In this document: piece by piece, positions 6,996-14,385 of the stretch
Position numbering within the stretch: the stretch's first letter is position 1
How the letters are laid out: each line of letters starts with the position of its first letter
From: Betaproteobacteria bacterium
GTDB taxonomy: Bacteria > Pseudomonadota > Gammaproteobacteria > Burkholderiales > Burkholderiaceae_C
Length of the DNA stretch: 15,103 nt
Reading direction: 5' to 3'
Assembly (NCBI GenBank): GCA_025354965.1
Contig: JANXLW010000161.1
Coordinates: forward strand, 1-15,103
Notes under the pieces: generated by a model
Told to the model about the DNA's origin: nothing
Database searches by the model: none
The model's input: only the letters and a program-made list of their open reading frames with translations
Made by a program: the position numbers and the translations under genes

Positions 6996-7001
6996 ATTGT
7001 A
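6996..7001 (-). promoter_or_regulatory. Candidate -10 box of psd
   Basis: TACAAT on the - strand lies 31 bp upstream of the psd ATG and matches the -10 consensus at five of six positions. The predicted leader of about 25 nt would include the AAGGG ribosome binding site. The -35 region is weak. Confidence 0.4.
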
Positions 7002-7025
7002 CCGAGCACCCGCTTTTGTCGGCAG

Positions 7026-7034
7026 TGTGACAAT
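7026..7034 (+). promoter_or_regulatory. Candidate extended -10 element of the M32 carboxypeptidase gene
   Basis: TGT-GACAAT matches an extended -10 and would start transcription near 7041, about 40 nt before the ATG at 7081. The surrounding 18 bases are nearly the same as those at the LysR gene start (10013-10030). Confidence 0.35.
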
Positions 7035-7080
7035 GCCGCCACCGGTCGCTTTTCATACTACATTGACTGAAATCTTGCAC

Positions 7081-8577
7081 ATGAATCTTCCCGCTTATAG
7101 CGCTTTGACAAATACCTTCACCCGTCTTTACCGTTACCAACATCTGGGCGCTATCGCTGGCTGGGATCAGGCCGCCAAGATGCCTGCCAGGGGCAATGAT
7201 GCCCGCGGTGCCGCGCTGGCTGAACTCGATGTATTGATCCACCAGACGTTGACTGACGAGTCGCTGCCCGGTCTGATGTCGACGGCAAACACCGAACCCC
7301 TCGAGGTGACACAGCGCGCCAACCTGCGTGAGATGCGACGCGACTGGGAGCAAGCCAGCTTGTTGTCGGCGCGCCTGATTGAAGCAAAAAGTCTGGCTGG
7401 CTCCCGCTGTGAACATGCCTGGCGCACCCAACGCAAGGAAAACGACTGGCGGGGCTTTCTGGAAAACTTCACTGAAGTTGTCAAATTGTCACGCGAAGAG
7501 GCGCAGACGTTGTCACAGGCCAGGGGTCTCAGCCCCTACGACGCGCTGATGGACAAGTACGAGCCAGGTTCCCTGAGCACCGACATTAATATTTTTTTTG
7601 GTGATCTGAAGACTTGGCTGCCGGAGTTGATCGGCAAGGTGCGTGACAAACAAGCTGACGAAACCGTTCTTGAGGCACAGGGGCCGTTTCCGATTGACAG
7701 ACAGCGTGCGCTGGGTCTTGACATCATGGGCATTTTGGGCTTCGATTTTTCCGCTGGCCGGCTGGATGTTTCAACCCACCCGTTTTGCGGTGGGGTGGCC
7801 GAAGACGTTCGCATTACCACGCGCTACAGCGAGGACGATTTCATGCGCAGCATGATGGGCATTGTTCATGAAACCGGCCACGCGCGCTACGAACAAAACC
7901 TGCCGCGCAGAACCGTTCACTTGCCGGTGGGACGAGCCCGCTCCATGGGCATTCACGAGAGTCAAAGTCTGTCGTTCGAGATGCAGTTGGGCCGCAGCCC
8001 CGCATTTCTGAGGCTGATTTCACCCTTGGTGAAAAAACACCTCGGCGACCAGGAGGCTTTTGATTCGGCCAACCTGGCACGCATCTATACGCGTGTCAAA
8101 CCAGGCTTGATACGGGTCGACGCAGACGAACTAACGTATCCCGCGCACGTCATTCTTCGCTACGAGATTGAACGTGCCTTGATGAACGGCGACATCGAGG
8201 CCGCGGACGTCCCAGAACTATGGGACCAAAAAATGATGGCCTACCTTGCCATGGATACGCGGCACGACTATCAGAACGGCTGCCTGCAGGACATCCACTG
8301 GCCAGGCGGAAGTTTTGGTTATTTCCCCAGCTACACACTGGGTGCCATGTACGCGGCACAGTATTTTGCATCGATACGGAGCCTGCATACCAATCTGGAC
8401 ACCTTGGTGGCACAAGGTGATCTGTCACCAATCTTTGATTGGCTGAACAGTCACATCTGGAGTCAAGCCAGCCAATGGGATACCAATGAGTTGGTGCAAC
8501 GCGCCACCGGTGAGGCACTCAACCCACTTCACTTGCGTAGCCATCTGAAAGACCGCTATTTAGGGGCTGATGTTTAG
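7081..8577 (+). CDS. M32 family metallocarboxypeptidase (carboxypeptidase Taq type)
   Basis: A 498-residue cytoplasmic zinc carboxypeptidase that removes C-terminal residues from peptides. The zinc motif HETGH (263-267) sits in GIVHETGHARYEQN. Other M32 signatures are STHPFCGGVAEDVRITTRY, MGIHESQSL, VDADELTYPAHVILR and, near the C-terminus, LQDIHWPGGSFGYFPSYTLG followed by AAQ. The length is the usual one for the family (about 500). The frame is open to 6967, but the family N-terminus (YSALTNTFTRLYRYQHLGAIAGWDQ) fits ATG 7081; TTG at 7063 or 7075 is possible. No strong ribosome binding site is visible. It is divergent from psd, and its stop codon lies in the loop of a hairpin shared with the convergent MFS gene. 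Confidence 0.95.
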   Translation: MNLPAYSALTNTFTRLYRYQHLGAIAGWDQAAKMPARGNDARGAALAELDVLIHQTLTDESLPGLMSTANTEPLEVTQRANLREMRRDWEQASLLSARLIEAKSLAGSRCEHAWRTQRKENDWRGFLENFTEVVKLSREEAQTLSQARGLSPYDALMDKYEPGSLSTDINIFFGDLKTWLPELIGKVRDKQADETVLEAQGPFPIDRQRALGLDIMGILGFDFSAGRLDVSTHPFCGGVAEDVRITTRYSEDDFMRSMMGIVHETGHARYEQNLPRRTVHLPVGRARSMGIHESQSLSFEMQLGRSPAFLRLISPLVKKHLGDQEAFDSANLARIYTRVKPGLIRVDADELTYPAHVILRYEIERALMNGDIEAADVPELWDQKMMAYLAMDTRHDYQNGCLQDIHWPGGSFGYFPSYTLGAMYAAQYFASIRSLHTNLDTLVAQGDLSPIFDWLNSHIWSQASQWDTNELVQRATGEALNPLHLRSHLKDRYLGADV

Positions 8578-8588
8578 CTCAGCCCTTA
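8561..8588. terminator. Hairpin spanning both stop codons of the carboxypeptidase and MFS genes
   Basis: TAGGGGCTGA (8561-8570) pairs with TCAGCCCTTA (8579-8588) as a 10-bp stem with one G-U pair and an 8-nt loop. The loop contains the carboxypeptidase TAG (8575-8577), and the right arm contains the MFS stop (8588-8586 on the - strand). Neither strand has a following U-run, so it would be a non-classical bidirectional terminator or an mRNA-end stabiliser. Confidence 0.5.
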
Positions 8589-9902
8589 ACTGATCGCCGT
8601 ATCAAGCTGCGTCGGCAATGTGCGCACATTGCGCAGCAACGGATGGCGCCAGGCCCACCCAGCCAGCGCGAGCGAACCTACACCACCGAGGGCCAAGGCG
8701 CAACGCAAACCAAAGTGCTCGCCCAGGTAGCCGCCCAACAGCGCACCCGGACCTGCGGGTAGCAGGATCAGCCAGCGCATGGTGCTGGTCATGCGCCCCA
8801 GCAGCGGCTCTGGTGTGACCGCCTGGCGCAAAGCAAGAAAATTAATGAATATCAGTACAGCGCCAGCGCTGAAGCACAACAACATGAAGACAAACGCGGT
8901 CACACCCCAGGCACCCAGTGGTGCCAGCGCCAACTGTAGCCAACCCAGGCCACACACGGCAAATCCCAGAATGAGGCAGGGGCCAGGACCAACGCGTCGC
9001 GAGATACGGTTACCCAGGGTGCTAGCCACAATGGCGCCCAGACCCAGGCCCATGTAACACAGCCCGACTTGATGCTCGTTGAGCCCGAGCTCTCGGGTGA
9101 CAAACAGGATTTGCACCACCATGGCGCACTGGTGGCACATTTGCCACAAGCCGACCGCGACGGCCAAAGATACCAGCAAACGCTGACTGGCGACAAAACG
9201 AAGACCTTCCTTCAGGTCGCGCCAGAAGTGAGTTTCCTCCGTTGAAACCCGATTTTCAACCACACGCAAACCGCGCAGAATCAGCACGCTGACCAGCAAC
9301 AGCACGGCATCTGCCAACAATGCCAGCGGCGCTCCAACCAGTTTGATCAGCGCACCGGCAACACCAGGACCGGCGACCTCGGCGCCCGACGAGGCCAAGG
9401 CATTCTTGGCGTGCGCCTCCACCAGTCGCTCACGCGGCACCACCTGGGTCAATACAATCTGCGCCGCAGTCCCAGCCGTGACAAACACACAGCCAATGGC
9501 GAAGGCCACGCCATACATGAACGGCATACTGAGCCAACCAAAATACCAGCACAAGGGAACGCTGGAAAGGACGACAGCGATGATGCCTTCTCCAATGACA
9601 TAGACCGGCAACTTGCGCACGCGATCCAGCCACACGCCCGAAGGCAATGACAGCAACACAAATGGTGCCAGTTCCATCGCTGTCAGAATACCCATCTGTG
9701 ATGGGGTGGCATGCAGCAATATCGCTGCAGTCAATGGCAAGGCCAGCATCGTGATCTGTCCACCGAAGGAACTGATCAGGATCGACGTCCACAGCCGCCG
9801 ATAGGTGGCATCGCGTAGCAAATCATTGAGCGCAAGGGTAGGCCAAAGTGGCCGCAGTTTGAGCCAAAGTCGGCGCCCTGCGCTTGTGGCTTTAGGCGGC
9901 AT
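8586..9902 (-). CDS. MFS transporter, EntS-like exporter family
   Basis: A 438-residue inner-membrane transporter of the major facilitator superfamily with about 12 hydrophobic segments. The opening LRDATYRRLWTSILISSFGGQITMLALPL and the loop 2-3 signature SGVWLDRVRK (Gly89, Asp93, Arg94) are characteristic of the EntS/MFS_3 group. That group includes the enterobactin exporter but also many proteins of unknown substrate, so the cargo cannot be named. No siderophore biosynthesis gene is nearby. The first 25 residues are hydrophilic and variable, and the start could lie slightly downstream. The gene is divergent from a LysR regulator with a palindrome between them, which suggests that the regulator controls it. 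It is separated from the convergent carboxypeptidase by 8 bp. Confidence 0.88.
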   Translation of the reverse strand: MPPKATSAGRRLWLKLRPLWPTLALNDLLRDATYRRLWTSILISSFGGQITMLALPLTAAILLHATPSQMGILTAMELAPFVLLSLPSGVWLDRVRKLPVYVIGEGIIAVVLSSVPLCWYFGWLSMPFMYGVAFAIGCVFVTAGTAAQIVLTQVVPRERLVEAHAKNALASSGAEVAGPGVAGALIKLVGAPLALLADAVLLLVSVLILRGLRVVENRVSTEETHFWRDLKEGLRFVASQRLLVSLAVAVGLWQMCHQCAMVVQILFVTRELGLNEHQVGLCYMGLGLGAIVASTLGNRISRRVGPGPCLILGFAVCGLGWLQLALAPLGAWGVTAFVFMLLCFSAGAVLIFINFLALRQAVTPEPLLGRMTSTMRWLILLPAGPGALLGGYLGEHFGLRCALALGGVGSLALAGWAWRHPLLRNVRTLPTQLDTAIS

Positions 9903-9960
9903 GGAGTCTCGGGGTGAATTGTTTTCCGTGGTACGGGATTTGTAGCTTGATTTTAGCCAA

Positions 9961-9987
9961 CACTCGTGAACCGAGTGCTGCGCACTC
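9961..9987. promoter_or_regulatory. Palindrome in the MFS/LysR divergent gap, candidate operator
   Basis: CACTCG (9961-9966) and CGAGTG (9972-9977) form a perfect 6-bp inverted repeat with a 5-bp spacer, and a third CACTC half follows at 9983-9987. It lies about 55 bp from both divergent starts. It does not fit T-N11-A exactly, but is well placed for a LysR-type regulator. Confidence 0.4.
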
Positions 9988-10014
9988 TTGATACTTTATT
10001 CTTCTCGACGCAAG

Positions 10015-10023
10015 TGTGACAAT
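10015..10023 (+). promoter_or_regulatory. Candidate extended -10 element of the LysR gene
   Basis: TGT-GACAAT (10015-10023) is an extended -10-like element. Six bases separate it from ATG 10030, predicting a transcript that starts on the start codon. No -35 box is apparent. Confidence 0.4.
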
Positions 10024-10029
10024 GTCGGC

Positions 10030-10917
10030 ATGACTGCCGCCCGCATACCGCCGATCCAATGCCTGTTGACTTTTGAAGCGCTGGCCCGTCTGCGCAGTGT
10101 GACCCAAACCTCGGAAGAACTGTGTGTCACACCCAGCGCTGTGAGCCACCGTGTCAAACAGTTGGAGCAAATCATTGGCACCAAGTTATTCGGGCGCGTC
10201 GACTTCTCACTCACTGTGGAGGGCATTGAGTATCTGGCGCACGTGCGCGAAGGTTTGGCAAATCTGCAAAAATTTCCCAGCTCGGCCGCCGCACCAGGTA
10301 AGCGAAAATTGCGCCTGGCGGTAACTCCCACGTTTTCACGCTCAATTCTCATTCCTCGGCTACGACAATTCACCGAGGCCTATCCCGAAATTGAGCTGAC
10401 CTTGCAGGTGTCCATTCCGCTGCTGGACGTGGTGGCGGAAGACGCTGACCTGATTATTCGCTTTGGCAGCGGCCACTATGCCGATTTGGAGCATGTGTGC
10501 CTGATCAGGGACGAGGTCACCCCACTGGCTTCGCCCGCCTATGTGCGCGAGCACGGGCCCTTTTTAGTGCCGGAGGACCTGGAGGGGGAGAACCTTTTAC
10601 GTAGCCCGCTGGAACCCTGGCGCACCTGGTTCGCCGCAAACAATCTGGATTGGCCGGAACCGGTAGACGGCTCACAATTCAACGACATTGGACTGATGTG
10701 CGATGGCGCTGCTGCCGGCATGGGTGTCGGTTTGGTGCGCCTGAAACTTGGCGCGCCGTGGCTGGAACGCGGCTCCCTGGTGCGCCTGGGTTCCAACGAA
10801 GTCTTTGGGCGTAACGTGCCCAGCCCGCATGCGCACTACTTGTGCTGGCGCACCGGCATGATGGACCGATGGGAATGCGCAGCGTTTGCGGAGTGGTTAA
10901 AAAAAAGTGTTTCGTGA
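10030..10917 (+). CDS. LysR family transcriptional regulator, GcvA-type
   Basis: A 295-residue DNA-binding regulator. The winged helix-turn-helix is at about residues 8-66, with the helix-turn-helix SVTQTSEELCVTPSAVSHRV (23-42). The opening PPIQCLLTFEALARL and the early effector-domain segment KRKLRLAVTPTFSRSILIPRL are typical of the GcvA subgroup, which also regulates beta-lactamase (AmpR) and other genes; the ligand is unknown. The effector-binding domain spans about 90-290. TTG 9988 would add 14 residues, but ATG 10030 matches the family start. The gene is divergent from the MFS exporter (127 bp gap with a palindrome), making that its most likely target. The glcD-type gene 105 bp downstream is a second possible target. 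No SD sequence precedes the ATG. Confidence 0.92.
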   Translation: MTAARIPPIQCLLTFEALARLRSVTQTSEELCVTPSAVSHRVKQLEQIIGTKLFGRVDFSLTVEGIEYLAHVREGLANLQKFPSSAAAPGKRKLRLAVTPTFSRSILIPRLRQFTEAYPEIELTLQVSIPLLDVVAEDADLIIRFGSGHYADLEHVCLIRDEVTPLASPAYVREHGPFLVPEDLEGENLLRSPLEPWRTWFAANNLDWPEPVDGSQFNDIGLMCDGAAAGMGVGLVRLKLGAPWLERGSLVRLGSNEVFGRNVPSPHAHYLCWRTGMMDRWECAAFAEWLKKSVS

Positions 10918-11022
10918 TACAACAGTTTTGTTTTCACGGTAGCTTGAAAAATTCCTCACACTGCGCGAATCGGCTTCACCCTACAGTTGCACAACCTTGT
11001 CAATGAATGCGTGAAATCCACC

Positions 11023-12525
11023 ATGAATGCTCCGATCTCTTCTGAAAAGCAAGCGTTGCTAAAGAGGAATGAGCGCCAGGCCCAGGTAGTCAATGGGCTG
11101 GCCGCATGTTTGCCAGCCCATTGCCTGCTTTGGCAAACCGAGGATACGACGCCTTATGAATGTGATGGGCTGACCGCTTACCGGCAGCGCCCGCTGGCTG
11201 TGGCATTGCCAGAAACACAAGAACAGGTGCAGGCCGTATTGCGAACCTGCCACGCGCTGGACGTGCCAGTGGTGGCGCGCGGTGCCGGCACCGGCTTGTC
11301 AGGCGGCGCCATGCCGCATGGTATGGGGGTCACGCTGTCACTGGCCAAGTTCAACCGCATTATTCGAGTTGACCCCAAGAGTCGAACCGCGGTCGTGCAG
11401 TGTGGGGTACGCAACCTTGCCATCAGCGAAGCGGCTACACCGCACAGTTTGTATTACGCACCCGACCCCTCGAGCCAGATAGCCTGCACCATTGGCGGCA
11501 ACGTGGCGGAGAACGCCGGCGGCGTGCATTGTCTGAAGTACGGACTCACCTTGCACAACGTACTCAAGATAAAGGGCTTCACCATGGAAGGCGAGGCGAT
11601 TGAGTTCGGCTCGGAGGCGCTGGACGCGGCTGGTTTTGATTGCCTGAGCATTGTTATCGGCTCGGAGGGCATGCTGGCTGTCACCACCGAAGTCACTGTC
11701 AAACTGGTACCCACACCGCAGCTGGCCCGCTGCATCATGGCCAGCTTTGACGATATCCGCAAGGCCGGCGACGCCGTGGCCGCGGTCATCGCTGCTGGCA
11801 TCATCCCGGCCGGCCTGGAAATGATGGACAAGCCCATGATCGCGGCGGTGGAAGATTATGTGCACGCTGGCTACGACCTCGCCGCCGCGGCAATTTTGCT
11901 GTGTGAGAGTGATGGCACGAGGGAAGAAGTGGAGGAAGAAATCAACCGCATGAGCGATTTGCTGCGTCAGCATGGTGCGACCGCGATCACAGTGAGTCAG
12001 GATGAAGCCGAGCGCTTGAAATTTTGGAGCGGTCGCAAGAATGCTTTTCCGGCCAGCGGACGCATCAGCCCCGACTACATGTGTATGGACTCCACCATTC
12101 CACGCAAACGTCTGGCCGACATGTTGTTGGCTATCCAGGCGATGGAGAAAAAATATCGTCTGCTATGTGCCAACGTGTTTCACGCCGGAGACGGCAACCT
12201 GCACCCGCTGATCATGTTTGACGCAAATGACCCGGACCAACTGCACCGCTGCGAACTGTTCGGGGCTGACATCCTGGAAACCAGTGTCGCCATGGGTGGC
12301 ACCGTGACCGGCGAACACGGTGTTGGCATAGAAAAACTCAACTCCATGTGCGTGCAGTTTTCGAAAGAAGAAAACGAGCAGATGTTTGGCATCAAGCGAG
12401 CCTTTGACACCAAAGGCCTGCTTAACCCGGGCAAGGTGATTCCAACGCCGCAGCGTTGCGCCGAGTACGGCAAGATGCTGGTGCGCGGGGGCAAAATCAA
12501 GCACCCGGATTTGCCCAGGTTCTAG
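11023..12525 (+). CDS. glcD: FAD-linked oxidase, glycolate oxidase subunit GlcD type
   Basis: A 500-residue FAD flavoprotein of the GlcD/D-lactate dehydrogenase family, which oxidises glycolate or related 2-hydroxyacids. The FAD-binding (PCMH) domain includes VVARGAGTGLSGGAMP (about 83-98), YYAPDPSSQIACTIGGNVAENAGG and IVIGSEGMLAV. The C-terminal domain carries the family motifs FHAGDGNLHPLIMF (His387 within it) and GTVTGEHGVGIEK (about 427-439). Length equals E. coli GlcD (499). The frame runs back to TTG 10987, but MNAPISSEKQ is the usual family N-terminus. Unusually, glcE and glcF, normally adjacent, are absent: the next gene is the convergent ptsI. Either they lie elsewhere, or this is a related single-subunit enzyme. 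The TAG stop overlaps the ptsI stop in a shared CTAG. Confidence 0.88.
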   Translation: MNAPISSEKQALLKRNERQAQVVNGLAACLPAHCLLWQTEDTTPYECDGLTAYRQRPLAVALPETQEQVQAVLRTCHALDVPVVARGAGTGLSGGAMPHGMGVTLSLAKFNRIIRVDPKSRTAVVQCGVRNLAISEAATPHSLYYAPDPSSQIACTIGGNVAENAGGVHCLKYGLTLHNVLKIKGFTMEGEAIEFGSEALDAAGFDCLSIVIGSEGMLAVTTEVTVKLVPTPQLARCIMASFDDIRKAGDAVAAVIAAGIIPAGLEMMDKPMIAAVEDYVHAGYDLAAAAILLCESDGTREEVEEEINRMSDLLRQHGATAITVSQDEAERLKFWSGRKNAFPASGRISPDYMCMDSTIPRKRLADMLLAIQAMEKKYRLLCANVFHAGDGNLHPLIMFDANDPDQLHRCELFGADILETSVAMGGTVTGEHGVGIEKLNSMCVQFSKEENEQMFGIKRAFDTKGLLNPGKVIPTPQRCAEYGKMLVRGGKIKHPDLPRF

Positions 12526-14297
12526 CTCCTTGTCAAACGCAGACCGGGTTCGTCATCTGCCATGACTTGCTGAGCCCAGGCCGCGAGTTTGCCCGCATCA
12601 GCGCGCAACACTTCCTGCTTGACTGCGAGAATTTGCGCTGGATGCATCGAGAAACTGCGCAAACCCATGCCCAGCAACAAGCGCGTCAAACTGACATCTC
12701 CGGCCATCTCGCCGCAAACACTCACCTCCTTGCCCTGGGCATTGCACTCGGCGATGGTTAGCGCCACCAGCCGCAGCACGGCCGGATGCAAGGGGTCGTA
12801 CAAATGCGCCACCGACTCGTCCGCACGGTCAATCGCCAGCGTGTACTGAATCAAATCATTGGTGCCGATGGACAGAAAATCGAAGTATTTCAAAAACACC
12901 TTGAGTGTCAGCGCGGCTGCCGGGATCTCGATCATGGCGCCGATCTTGACCGGGCCATAAGCAATACCCCGGTTGTCCAGCTCGACGCGGGCATGGTCTA
13001 TCAAGGCCATGGTATGCCGAATCTCGCTGGCATGAACCAGCATCGGAATCAGCAGGTTTGCCCGACCATGAACTGCCGCACGCAGTATGGCCCGCAACTG
13101 CGTCAAAAACATGGCGGGGTCCGCCAGGCTCCAGCGAATAGCGCGCAAGCCTAGTGCCGGATTGAGGTGTGCAGAGTCTTGTAGTGAATCGTCCAGTGGT
13201 TTGTCGGCACCTACATCCACGGTTCGAATTGTCACCGGCAAACCCTGCATGCCTTCGATGGCTCGTCGGTACGCTTGGTACTGTTCTTCTTCATCGGGCA
13301 GCTTTCCTTGCCGACCCATGAATAGAAACTCGCTACGGAAAAGGCCAACACCGACGGCTCCAGCCTTGACTGCACCAGGCGCATCTTCCGGCATTTCGAT
13401 ATTTGCCAGCAATTCAATTTTTAGACCATCCAGTGTGACGGCCGGTGTGTGCAGCAATCGGCCAAGTCGCCCACGTTCGAGCTCACCCTGACGTTGCTTG
13501 AAACCATATTCCGCCAGGATGATGGGAGAAGGGTCCACCACCACCACACCGGCATCGCCGTCGATGATGACCCAGTCATCCTGGCGCACCAACTGACTGG
13601 AAAGGCGTGCGCCGACCACCGCCGGTATGTCCAGACTGCGGGCGACAATGGCCGTGTGCGAGGTTTTACCGCCTACATCTGTAATAAAGCCGGCAAAAAC
13701 GCTTTGCTTGAATTGCAGCATATCGGTCGGCGAAAGATCGTGCGCAAGCAGAATCAAGGGCACATCCACCGTGTCGTCGAGCAACAGGTCCTGTTGCGAC
13801 TTCTTGCGCGCTGCCCGGTTGGATTGCGGCACTACCGGCGAGGCAGCGCCCTTCATGGCACGCAATACTTTTTCAGTAATTTGTTCGAGGTCGGCCTTGC
13901 GCTCTCGCAAGTACTCATCTTCCATTTCATCAAACTGGCGTGCGATTACTTCAAGTTGGGTGGTCAACGCCCACTCGGCGTTATATAGTCGATTTGTAAT
14001 CCAGTGCTTGACCCCGCTTATCAGTTCTTCATCCTGCAACAGCATCAGGTGTACATCCAATAACGCCGTCAATTCGTGCGGCGCCTCTTTAGGTCCCATG
14101 TGGACTATGTTGGCTTGCAAACGGTGAATCTCGTCTACTACCTTGTTGCGCCCAACGCGTACTCGACTAATTTCAGCGTCAATCTGGGATGTCTCAATAA
14201 AGTAGTGCGCCACATCCACCCGACTGGAAGCCACCAGCACAGCGCGTCCAATAGCGATGCCCCGGGCAACAGCCAGACCGTGAATGGAGAAAGTCAT
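12522..14297 (-). CDS. ptsI: Phosphoenolpyruvate-protein phosphotransferase, PTS enzyme I
   Basis: A 591-residue cytoplasmic enzyme that takes phosphate from phosphoenolpyruvate onto a histidine and passes it to HPr. The phospho-histidine is His214 in GGKTSHTAIVARSLDIP (His189 in E. coli). The HPr-binding helical domain lies before it, and the PEP-binding barrel carries LFRSEFLFMGR, SIGTNDLIQYTLAIDR and the active-site Cys528 in VCGEMAGD. A basic segment of about 15-25 residues near 150-170 is extra relative to E. coli. ATG 14297 gives the family start MTFSIHGLAVARGIAIG. The frame is open back to 14411 inside ptsH, but that stretch only translates a repetitive element. No Shine-Dalgarno sequence is visible, because the repeat ends four bases before the ATG. 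It forms an operon with ptsH. Confidence 0.96.
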   Translation of the reverse strand: MTFSIHGLAVARGIAIGRAVLVASSRVDVAHYFIETSQIDAEISRVRVGRNKVVDEIHRLQANIVHMGPKEAPHELTALLDVHLMLLQDEELISGVKHWITNRLYNAEWALTTQLEVIARQFDEMEDEYLRERKADLEQITEKVLRAMKGAASPVVPQSNRAARKKSQQDLLLDDTVDVPLILLAHDLSPTDMLQFKQSVFAGFITDVGGKTSHTAIVARSLDIPAVVGARLSSQLVRQDDWVIIDGDAGVVVVDPSPIILAEYGFKQRQGELERGRLGRLLHTPAVTLDGLKIELLANIEMPEDAPGAVKAGAVGVGLFRSEFLFMGRQGKLPDEEEQYQAYRRAIEGMQGLPVTIRTVDVGADKPLDDSLQDSAHLNPALGLRAIRWSLADPAMFLTQLRAILRAAVHGRANLLIPMLVHASEIRHTMALIDHARVELDNRGIAYGPVKIGAMIEIPAAALTLKVFLKYFDFLSIGTNDLIQYTLAIDRADESVAHLYDPLHPAVLRLVALTIAECNAQGKEVSVCGEMAGDVSLTRLLLGMGLRSFSMHPAQILAVKQEVLRADAGKLAAWAQQVMADDEPGLRLTRS

Positions 14298-14301
14298 AAA
14301 A

Positions 14302-14381
14302 GCCGCAGCGCCGGGCCGTCCCAAGCAAGGCTGGCCCCCTCGGGGGGCAGCGCAGTACACGGAGTGACAAGCGTGGGGGCC
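14302..14381 (-). repeat. GC-rich intergenic repeat filling the ptsH-ptsI gap
   Basis: Read on the - strand, this element begins GGCCCCCACGC and ends GGCCCGGCGCTGCGGC, with a central hairpin: GCCCCC (14348-14343) and GGGGGC (14339-14334) around a 3-nt loop. I recall very similar sequences as multi-copy intergenic repeats in Comamonadaceae. It starts 4 bp after the ptsH stop and ends 4 bp before the ptsI ATG. Its function is unknown. It is a single copy in this window, so the repeat status rests on memory. Confidence 0.6.
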
Positions 14382-14385
14382 ATAA

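Noticed and set aside
10913..10938. CGTGA/TCACG imperfect hairpin after the LysR gene
   Set aside because: The stem is 5 bp with a 16-base loop and mismatched extension, and no U-run follows, so I do not call it a terminator.
11338..11973. Open frame of 211 codons on the - strand inside glcD
   Set aside because: It is antisense to conserved FAD-oxidase sequence, with no start signal or family resemblance.
13449..13988. Open frames of up to 179 codons on the + strand opposite ptsI
   Set aside because: They are mirror frames of the strongly conserved enzyme I sequence.
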